Origin: Pseudomonas gingeri
GTDB lineage: Bacteria > Pseudomonadota > Gammaproteobacteria > Pseudomonadales > Pseudomonadaceae
Direction: 5' to 3'
Assembly: GCF_013386165.1 (NCBI RefSeq)
Contig: NZ_JACAOS010000017.1
Span: 124,001-188,000 of the forward strand
DNA length: 64,000 nt
Shown here: in pieces, positions 57,069 through 64,000 of the stretch
Position numbering within the stretch: the first letter of the stretch is position 1
Layout: every line of letters begins with the position of its first letter
Notes under the pieces: model-generated
The model's database searches: none
What the model saw: the letters and a program-made list of their open reading frames with translations, nothing else
Told to the model about the DNA's origin: nothing
Program-made: the position numbers and the translations under genes

Positions 57069-57971
57069 ATGACCACGCCCCATGTTGAAACGGTAAAACT
57101 GGACGAGCTGAACGGCTGGCGGATCCGCCACGGCCAGGCCGAATTGCTGGTGGCGCAACAAGGCGCGCAGATCCTCAGCTACCAGCTGGCCGGGCACCCG
57201 CCGCTCATCTGGCTCAACAACGAGGCCGTGTTCAAGCATGGCAAGGGCATCCGCGCCGGCGTGCCGGTGTGCTGGCCGTGGTTCGGCAACTTTTCGCGCA
57301 ACCCGGACAGCGTGCAGGGCATGCGCCAGGCCAGCGACGCGGCGACGGCCCACGGTTTTGTGCGGACGATGAACTGGACGTTGCAGGGCATCGAGGCCGA
57401 AGGCGATACGGTGAGCGTGGTGCTCAGCCTGCCGCTGCCAGAAGGCGGCCTGCCGGGCTGGCCACACAAGGTAGGCCTGACCCTGCGTATTCGTTTGGGT
57501 GAGACCTTGCACATCGAGCTCACCAGCGAGAACCAGGACGATCATCCGGTCACCCTCAGCCAGGCGCTGCACACCTACTTCGCTGTCAGTGATGTGCGTA
57601 ATGTGCAGGTTGAAGGGGTCGAGGGCCTGACCTATATCGACACCCTGGAAGATTGGCAGTCGACGACGCAGGTCGGCAGTTTGCGCTTTAGCGGCGAAAC
57701 CGACCGGATCTACCAGAATCCACCGGCACAGTTGAGCATTGTCGATTCGGACTGGCAGCGCCGCATCCAACTGACCAGCAGTGGCTCAGGGGCGGCGGTG
57801 ATCTGGAATCCGTGGATTGGTCGGGCCAGTCAGTTCGCCGACATGGCTGACGATGGCTGGCAGAAGATGTTGTGCATCGAAACCGCAAACGTGATGGATG
57901 ATGTGGTGACCCTGGCGCCTGGGGCCAGCCATACACTGGGCGTGACGATCGCCAGCCAGAAACTTGCCTGA
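57069..57971 (+). CDS. D-hexose-6-phosphate mutarotase (YeaD family)
   Basis: A 300-residue galactose-mutarotase-like protein of the YeaD group. Conserved parts are GQAELLVAQQGAQILSYQLAG, IRAGVPVCWPWFG, HGFVRTMNW (catalytic His), SQALHTYFAV (second His) and a final FADMADDGWQKMLCIETANV with the catalytic Glu. It interconverts anomers of glucose-6-phosphate and related sugars. The ATG follows GCGAGAACACC with a weak ribosome binding site. It is probably co-transcribed with the thioesterase upstream; a long REP palindrome follows the stop. Confidence 0.92.
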   Translation: MTTPHVETVKLDELNGWRIRHGQAELLVAQQGAQILSYQLAGHPPLIWLNNEAVFKHGKGIRAGVPVCWPWFGNFSRNPDSVQGMRQASDAATAHGFVRTMNWTLQGIEAEGDTVSVVLSLPLPEGGLPGWPHKVGLTLRIRLGETLHIELTSENQDDHPVTLSQALHTYFAVSDVRNVQVEGVEGLTYIDTLEDWQSTTQVGSLRFSGETDRIYQNPPAQLSIVDSDWQRRIQLTSSGSGAAVIWNPWIGRASQFADMADDGWQKMLCIETANVMDDVVTLAPGASHTLGVTIASQKLA

Positions 57972-57975
57972 ACCC

Positions 57976-58108
57976 TGTGGCGAGCGGGCTTGCCCGCGCT
58001 GGGCTGCGAAGCGGCCCTAAAACCATTAATCGCGGTATATCAGGTACACCGGGGTGCCTGGGTTTGCGGCTGCTGCGCGGCCGAGCGCGGGCAAGCCCGC
58101 TCGCCACA
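57976..58108. repeat. REP doublet, 25-bp perfect inverted repeat after mutarotase gene
   Basis: Arms 57976-58000 (starting TGTGGCGAGCGGGCTTGCCC) and 58084-58108 are exact complements. This is the GCGGGCTTGCCCGC version of the REP core, different from the GCTTGCTCGCGA type seen elsewhere in the window. It lies between convergent genes. Confidence 0.8.
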
Positions 58109-58131
58109 AAGGTTTCGCAGGCTCTCGCGCC

Positions 58132-58668
58132 TTACAGATCCGACTCCTTCACCACCCTGACCTTCCCCGCATCCAGCGCATACGCCGCGTCGGCCAGGTC
58201 ATTGCTGACCTTCTCGATCTTCAGCGTGCCGGTGACCCACAGCGGCGTATAGATATCATCCAGCTTCAATCCCTTGGGATAACGCACCAGCACCAGTTGA
58301 TTGGGCGGCGGTGGCGGTACGTGGATGCAGGCGCCCGGGTACGGCACCAGGAAAAACAGCGTGCTGCGCCCCTTGGCATCGGTCTCCAGCGGCACCGGAT
58401 AACCACCGATGCGGATGTCCTTGCCATCCATGGCCGCCACGGTCTTGGTCGAATACATCACCGCCGGCAGGCCCTTGCTCTGCTTCAAACCACCCTTGGC
58501 GGTAAACGTACCGTCGCCCTCGGGCGTGTTGTGGGTGATTTCCGGCATCTGCTCAAGGGCTTTCTGGTCCGACTTGGGCATCAATTCCAGCCAGTCGGTT
58601 TCCGGAAGTTCGCCGGCATGGGCCAGGCCACTGCCCAGGAAAAGAAGGGTCAAAAGAAGACGACGCAT
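58132..58668 (-). CDS. DUF3299 family exported protein
   Basis: A 178-residue protein with a signal peptide (MRRLLLTLLFLGSGLAHA) and a DUF3299 domain: ETDWLELMPKSDQKALEQMPEI, FFLVPYPGACIHVPPPPPNQLVLV (a cysteine in a conserved PYPGACIHVPPPPPNQ motif) and GTLKIEKVSNDLADAAYALDA. Related proteins occur with ABC-type export systems, but the function is not known. The frame extends 17 codons upstream; the ATG at 58668 is preferred because it starts the signal peptide. A 79-base gap separates it from the GlsB gene on the same strand. Confidence 0.85.
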   Translation of the reverse strand: MRRLLLTLLFLGSGLAHAGELPETDWLELMPKSDQKALEQMPEITHNTPEGDGTFTAKGGLKQSKGLPAVMYSTKTVAAMDGKDIRIGGYPVPLETDAKGRSTLFFLVPYPGACIHVPPPPPNQLVLVRYPKGLKLDDIYTPLWVTGTLKIEKVSNDLADAAYALDAGKVRVVKESDL

Positions 58669-58747
58669 GGGGAGACTCGAAAACAGAAAGGATTGGCGCA
58701 TTCTAGCCCTCTCCGCCATTGCGGCAGAGAGGGTTTGGTCACTTGGA

Positions 58748-58993
58748 TCAGTTCTTTCTGATCAGGTTGTAGATCACCAACAGGATAATCGCGCCAACAA
58801 CCGCACCGATAAAACCGGCACTCTGACCCGCGTGATAGATCCCCAGCGCCTGACCACCATAGGTCGCCGCCAGCGAACCGCCGATCCCCAGCAGGATGGT
58901 CATGATCCACCCCATGCTGTCGTCGCCCGGCTTAAGGAAACGCGCCACCAGGCCGACGATGAGGCCGATAAAAATTGTCCAGATAATGTGCAT
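58748..58993 (-). CDS. GlsB/YeaQ/YmgE family small membrane protein
   Basis: An 81-residue, three-helix, glycine-rich inner-membrane protein (IGLIVGLVARFLKPG, GWIMTILLGIGGSLAATYGG, GAVVGAIILLVIYNLI). The family ('transglycosylase-associated') is associated with general stress response in bacteria; molecular function is unknown. A GAGAGGAA site precedes the ATG. It stands alone between the DUF3299 gene and purK. Confidence 0.88.
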   Translation of the reverse strand: MHIIWTIFIGLIVGLVARFLKPGDDSMGWIMTILLGIGGSLAATYGGQALGIYHAGQSAGFIGAVVGAIILLVIYNLIRKN

Positions 58994-59100
58994 GGCATTT
59001 CCTCTCGGTGAGTGTGCACAGTCAAAGCCTAGTCAGCACTTTGACATCCTGCCATCAGAGGCTGGCGGCAACCGTAGGTTCCCGCCAGCACTGACTATCT

Positions 59101-60183
59101 TTATTCAGCGATCAACGCCTCGACCCGCAGGATCTGCTCCTGCAAGGTCGCCTTGTCGGCACACCGCAGGGTCGCGTGACCGACCTTGCGCCCGACCTTG
59201 AAGGCCTTGCCATAGTGATGCAGATGGCAATCGGCGATGGCGATCACCTGCTCCACCGGCGGCACTGCGCCGATGAAGTTGAGCATCGCGCTTTCGCCGA
59301 CCTTGGCAGTCGAACCCAGCGGCAGCCCGGCAATCGCCCGCAGGTGGTTTTCGAACTGGCTGCACTCGGCGCCTTCGGTGGTCCAGTGCCCGGAGTTGTG
59401 CACCCGTGGCGCGATTTCGTTGGCCTTGAGGCCACCGTCGACTTCAAAGAACTCGAATGCCAGCACACCGACATAATTCAGCTGCTTGAGCACCCGGCCG
59501 GCATACTCTTCGGCCAGGGCTTGCAGCGGATGGTCGGTGCTGGCCACGGACAGGCGCAGAATGCCGTTGTCGTGGGTGTTGTGCACCAGCGGGTAGAAGC
59601 AGGTTTCGCCATCACGACCGCGCACCGCGATCAGCGAGACTTCGCCGGTGAACGGCACGAAGCCTTCCAGCAGGCAGGCGACGCTGCCCAGATCGGCGAA
59701 CGTACCGACCACATCGGCGGCAGTGCGCAGGACTTTCTGGCCCTTGCCGTCATAACCCAGGGTGCGGGTTTTCAGTACGGCCGGCAGGCCGATCTGAGCG
59801 ACGGCGGCGTCCAGGTCCGCCTGGGACTGGATATCGGCGAAGGCCGGGGTGGGAATCCCCAGGTCCTTGAACATGCTCTTTTCAAACCAGCGATCACGGG
59901 CGATGCGCAGGGCTTCGGCGCTCGGGTAGACCGGCACGAACTGCGACAGGAAGGCCACGGTTTCCGCCGGAACGCTTTCGAACTCGAAGGTCACCAGGTC
60001 GACTTCGTCGGCCAACTGGCGCAGGTGATCCTGATCGCCGTAATCGGCGCGCAAGTGTTCGCCCAGGGCGGCTGCACAGGCATCCGGCGCCGGGTCCAGG
60101 AAAGCGAAGTTCATCCCCAGCGGCGTACCCGCCAGCGCCAACATGCGGCCCAACTGGCCGCCACCGATTACACCGATCTTCAT
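59101..60183 (-). CDS. purK: N5-carboxyaminoimidazole ribonucleotide synthase PurK
   Basis: A 360-residue ATP-grasp enzyme starting MKIGVIGGGQLGRMLALAG. ATP-grasp features are LPAVLKTRTLGYDGKGQKV and FEFFEVDGGLKANEIAPRVHNSGHWT near the active site. It carboxylates AIR to N5-CAIR in purine synthesis; PurE, encoded just upstream, then makes CAIR. The open frame runs far upstream through purE in another register. An ATG two codons earlier (60189) is possible, but the 60183 start has TGAGG at better spacing. The purE stop is 11 bases before it. Confidence 0.95.
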   Translation of the reverse strand: MKIGVIGGGQLGRMLALAGTPLGMNFAFLDPAPDACAAALGEHLRADYGDQDHLRQLADEVDLVTFEFESVPAETVAFLSQFVPVYPSAEALRIARDRWFEKSMFKDLGIPTPAFADIQSQADLDAAVAQIGLPAVLKTRTLGYDGKGQKVLRTAADVVGTFADLGSVACLLEGFVPFTGEVSLIAVRGRDGETCFYPLVHNTHDNGILRLSVASTDHPLQALAEEYAGRVLKQLNYVGVLAFEFFEVDGGLKANEIAPRVHNSGHWTTEGAECSQFENHLRAIAGLPLGSTAKVGESAMLNFIGAVPPVEQVIAIADCHLHHYGKAFKVGRKVGHATLRCADKATLQEQILRVEALIAE

Positions 60184-60194
60184 CGTCATCAACC

Positions 60195-60686
60195 TCAGGC
60201 GACGCGTGGGTCTGGATTGTCCAGCACGCTGTCTGTCTGTTCTGCACGGAATTTCTTCAGCACGGCGTGGAAATGCGGGTGCTTGGCGCCCAGGATGCTC
60301 GCCGAGAGCAGCGCGGCATTGATCGCGCCGGCCTTGCCGATGGCCAGGGTCGCGACCGGAATACCGGCCGGCATCTGCACGATCGACAGCAGCGAGTCGA
60401 CGCCCGAAAGCATGGCCGACTGTACCGGCACGCCGAGCACCGGCAGGTGGGTCTTGGCCGCACACATGCCTGGCAGGTGCGCCGCACCGCCGGCACCGGC
60501 GATGATCACCTCGATCCCGCGGGACTCGGCCTCTTCGGCGTACTGGAAGAGCAGGTCCGGGGTGCGGTGGGCCGAAACCACTTTCACCTCGTAGGGGATG
60601 CCGAGCTTTTCCAGCATATCGGCGGTGTGGCTAAGGGTGGACCAATCGGACTTGGAGCCCATGATCACGCCAACCAGTGCACTCAT
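60195..60686 (-). CDS. purE: N5-carboxyaminoimidazole ribonucleotide mutase PurE
   Basis: A 163-residue PurE: MSALVGVIMGSKSDWSTLSHTADML with the GSKSDW motif, YEVKVVSAHRTPDLLFQYAEEA with the catalytic SAHR(T)P, IIAGAGGAAHLPGMCAAKTHLPVLGVPV, and a typical C-terminus. It converts N5-CAIR to CAIR. The start at 60686 is used; the longer frame continues through the leader hairpin. It is co-transcribed with purK. A terminator-like hairpin lies 36 bases upstream in its leader. Confidence 0.96.
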   Translation of the reverse strand: MSALVGVIMGSKSDWSTLSHTADMLEKLGIPYEVKVVSAHRTPDLLFQYAEEAESRGIEVIIAGAGGAAHLPGMCAAKTHLPVLGVPVQSAMLSGVDSLLSIVQMPAGIPVATLAIGKAGAINAALLSASILGAKHPHFHAVLKKFRAEQTDSVLDNPDPRVA

Positions 60687-60721
60687 CGTCGTGCCTCTTC
60701 TCTTGGGCGCCCGCAGGCGCG

Positions 60722-60761
60722 TCAAAAAACAACAAGCCACGCGGGAGACCGGCGTGGCTTG
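60722..60761 (-). terminator. Rho-independent terminator downstream of lysR / upstream of purE
   Basis: On the minus strand CAAGCCACGC-CGGTCTCCC-GCGTGGCTTG followed by TTGTTTTTTG: a 10-bp stem with U tract. It lies 36 bases before the purE ATG and 200 bases after the lysR stop. It may simply end lysR transcripts, with the purEK promoter very close or overlapping, or act as an attenuator in the purE leader. Confidence 0.65.
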
Positions 60762-60919
60762 TCATACGAATCGGGGCCGGGCAAGCCGGCCGAAGGCCGC
60801 GCAGTATACCGAAAAAAGTGCGTTAAACGCACCTTTACCGACCATCTGTCGTTTGATGGATTTTAGCCGCTAAAGGCCGGTTTACCTGACTTTCAGGTCA
60901 ATTCAAAAACACCACGGAC

Positions 60920-60955
60920 CACCTGTGGGAGCTGGCTTGCCGGCTCCCACAGGTG
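60920..60955. repeat. Short REP hairpin downstream of lysR
   Basis: CACCTGTGGGAGC-10 nt-GCTCCCACAGGTG, a 13-bp perfect stem built from the 'gtgggagc' REP unit. It lies 9 bases after the lysR stop. The rest of 60762-60919 contains nothing I can name. Confidence 0.7.
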
Positions 60956-60964
60956 ACGCGGCAT

Positions 60965-61882
60965 TCAGACAGAACCCGGCATCTGTGCCGCCGCGCCTTC
61001 AAGCTTGCGCCACAACAACCGCACATTCGCCTTGCGCACCAGCGCGCAGCGATACAGGCGAATCTCCAGCGGCACATGCCATTGCGGCCCGCCGCAGACC
61101 ACCAACTCGCCTCGCGCCAATTCCGCCCGGACACTGAGGTGCGGCACCCAGGCAATCCCCAGCCCTTCCAGCGCCATGCTCTTCAAGCTGTCGGCCATCG
61201 CGGTTTCATAGATAGTGGTAAAGCGCAGATTACGCTGACGCAGCAACAGGTTCACCGAACGCCCGAGAAACGCCCCGGCGCTATACGCCAGCAGCGGCAC
61301 GCTCGCCTCACCTTCCAGATCGAACAGCGGCTGGCCGTCCGGCCCGGTCGCACACACCGGCAACATCTCGGTCTGCCCCAGGTGCAGGGACGGAAAAATC
61401 TCCGCATCCATCTGCAACGCCGCATCCGGGTCATAGAACGCCAGCATCAAGTCGCAACCACCTTCACGCAACGCATGCACCGCGTCGCCGACGTTGGTCG
61501 CCACCAGCCGCGTGGCGATATTCAGCCCTTCATTACGCAACTGCGCGATCCAGCGCGGAAAGAAGCCCAACGCCAGGGAATGCGCCGCCGCCACCTGCAT
61601 GACTTCACCCTGCCCGCCTTCCAGATGATGAAGATGGCGCACCACCTCGCCCAACTGCTCGACCACCGTACGCGCCGTCACCAGGAACAACTGCCCCGCC
61701 GCCGTCAGTTCGATCGGCGTGCGCGATCGGTTGACCAGGGTCAGCCCCAGCGCCGACTCCAGACTGCGGATCCGCCGGCTGAACGCCGGCTGCGTGACGA
61801 AGCGCCGCTCCGCCGCCTGGGAAAAGCTGCGGGTCGCCGCCAGGGCACTGAAATCTTCCAACCATTTGCTTTCGAGATTCAT
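60965..61882 (-). CDS. LysR-family transcriptional regulator
   Basis: A 305-residue LysR-type regulator. The N-terminal winged helix-turn-helix (MNLESKWLEDFSALAATRSFSQAAERRFVTQPAFSRRIRSLE) is complete and is followed by the linker and a two-lobed effector-binding domain. It is divergent from aspA, as is the equivalent gene in P. aeruginosa (PA5428-like next to aspA). The 181-base intergenic region contains a TATGC-N7-GCATA dyad of LysR type, so it may control aspA and itself. The ligand is unknown. Confidence 0.9.
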   Translation of the reverse strand: MNLESKWLEDFSALAATRSFSQAAERRFVTQPAFSRRIRSLESALGLTLVNRSRTPIELTAAGQLFLVTARTVVEQLGEVVRHLHHLEGGQGEVMQVAAAHSLALGFFPRWIAQLRNEGLNIATRLVATNVGDAVHALREGGCDLMLAFYDPDAALQMDAEIFPSLHLGQTEMLPVCATGPDGQPLFDLEGEASVPLLAYSAGAFLGRSVNLLLRQRNLRFTTIYETAMADSLKSMALEGLGIAWVPHLSVRAELARGELVVCGGPQWHVPLEIRLYRCALVRKANVRLLWRKLEGAAAQMPGSV

Positions 61883-61950
61883 CGGCTCCTCCCGCCATGC
61901 GCACCATTTTGGTTCACACGTCCGTCATACACAACGCGTCACATCCACAT

Positions 61951-61967
61951 TATGCCGTTTGTGCATA
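61951..61967. promoter_or_regulatory. LysR-type operator candidate between lysR and aspA
   Basis: TATGC-CGTTTGT-GCATA, matching the T-N11-A rule with a perfect 5-bp dyad, 69 bases upstream of lysR and about 97 bases upstream of the aspA start. This position suits simultaneous control of both divergent genes. Confidence 0.6.
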
Positions 61968-62063
61968 GGGCAGTGCTGAACAGCATTGGCCCAATAATTC
62001 GCTCAAGCCTAGCATTGGCAACGTTCCGGCACCGACCGGGTTCTTATCGAGATGATTTCTATC

Positions 62064-63488
<1,425 letters not shown>

Positions 63489-63551
63489 CCTTCAATGCCG
63501 GACCGCAACACGCTCACCAGGTTGAGGGACTAGACACCTCTCACCTTTTGA

Positions 63552-63585
63552 GGGCCTGAAGGTCACTCTTCAGGCCCTTTTTTTT
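63552..63585 (+). terminator. Rho-independent terminator of aspA
   Basis: GGGCCTGAAG-GTCACT-CTTCAGGCCC followed by eight T's; a 10-bp perfect stem 63 bases after the aspA stop. Confidence 0.95.
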
Positions 63586-63886
63586 ACAACCGAAAGTAGG
63601 ACGAAGGCTCTAACTCGCCGCCTGCCTTCACCAGAAATACCCTGCGCTTCGTCGTTTGTACTACAAACCAGTACAGACGACTGCGGTGCTCCTAGGTATA
63701 GTGCCGCCCCTCTTCGCGTAAGCGATCCGCGGTACAGCGGCACTGAAACACGCGAAACAACACTAAAAACAACCCGCGCAAGCTCGGGATGAAAGATCGC
63801 CAGCCCACACTGCCCAGTGACACCGGGTGTAACGCGATCTTTCGAACGAGCCGCCTTTGCATCAAAAAACAGCGAGGAACCACTCC
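63586..63886 (+). promoter_or_regulatory. Leader/promoter interval of the AGCS symporter gene with inverted repeat
   Basis: Gene-free stretch of 301 bases. It holds GTCGTTTGTACT (63651-63662) and AGTACAGACGAC (63670-63681), complementary at 11 of 12 positions with a 7-nt loop that itself contains part of a GTTTGTA-C-TACAAAC palindrome. It could be an operator or an mRNA hairpin of the downstream gene. No clear promoter hexamers could be fixed. Confidence 0.45.
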
Positions 63887-64000
63887 ATGCTTGAGGTCAT
63901 CAACGACTTCCTCTCAGGGAAACTACTGATCGTGCTCATTGTCGGGCTCGGTAGCTACTTCACGATCCGTTCGCGGTTCGTCCAGTTCCGCCATTTCCGC
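63887..64000 (+). CDS. AGCS family sodium:alanine symporter, N-terminal fragment
   Basis: The first 38 codons of a gene that runs off the right edge: MLEVINDFLSGKLLIVLIVGLG, then YFTIRSRFVQFRHF. This is the typical beginning of AlsT/DagA-type Na+:alanine(glycine) symporters, with a first membrane helix and the conserved 'Y.T.R..F.Q.R.F' motif. GAGGAA lies about nine bases before the ATG. Function is inferred from the N-terminus only. Confidence 0.8.
   Translation, partial: MLEVINDFLSGKLLIVLIVGLGSYFTIRSRFVQFRHFR

Noticed and set aside
20351..58108. REP pairs as CRISPR repeats
   Set aside because: They are scattered, inverted pairs of Pseudomonas REP cores, not evenly spaced direct repeats, and no cas gene is present.

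Overview
The window reads as a chromosomal segment of a fluorescent-group Pseudomonas. It is GC-rich with strong G/C third-position bias. Gene order matches the conserved Pseudomonas blocks hupA / rubredoxin reductase / rubredoxin / ubiC-ubiA / phoB-phoR / phoU-pstBAC-pstS and purK-purE / lysR / aspA, and Pseudomonas REP palindromes sit between many genes. No rRNA, tRNA, CRISPR array or insertion sequence was seen.

Region 1 (1-22.4 kb) is a type VI secretion system (T6SS) of the H1 (HSI-I-like) type. A leftward operon carries fha-tssJ-tssK-tssL-tssM-tagF-pppA-ppkA, with ppkA running off the left edge. A divergent rightward operon carries tssA-tssB-tssC-hcp-tssE-tssF-tssG-clpV and then vgrG. 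Together these give the membrane complex (TssJLM), baseplate (TssEFGK), sheath (TssBC), tube (Hcp), recycling ATPase (ClpV) and the kinase/phosphatase/FHA post-translational switch. The tagJ gene found in P. aeruginosa HSI-I is absent. The leader of tssA carries several GGA motifs, one in a small hairpin loop, which suggests RsmA/RsmE control.

Region 2 (22.4-36 kb) is the effector island. An EagR chaperone precedes a PAAR-Rhs effector with a WHH-type nuclease tip and a SUKH immunity gene. A more AT-rich module follows: an Imm11-like orphan immunity candidate, a Panacea-domain gene broken by one in-frame TGA, a highly structured ~150-nt element upstream of a DUF6124 gene, and an orphan HigA antitoxin. 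A second PAAR-Rhs effector with a nearly identical body ends in a different tip and has its own small immunity candidate.

Region 3 (36-53.4 kb) is housekeeping: HU protein, rubredoxin system, ubiquinone entry steps (UbiC, UbiA), the PhoB/PhoR phosphate regulator, a CNNM/CorC-type transporter, an M23 peptidase, and the pstS-pstC-pstA-pstB-phoU system. PHO boxes precede phoB, pstC and pstS. Three related intercistronic hairpins (AAGCTT-rich) punctuate phoB-phoR, pstA-pstB and pstB-phoU.

Region 4 (53.6-55 kb) is a small toxin-antitoxin-like module, an XRE-ImmA/IrrE regulator plus a shortened PIN-domain gene, with a perfect 12-bp operator-like inverted repeat over its promoter. Region 5 (55-64 kb) holds an MHS-type MFS transporter, a thioesterase, a sugar-phosphate mutarotase, purK-purE, a LysR regulator divergent from aspA, and the start of an AGCS-type sodium:alanine symporter cut by the right edge.
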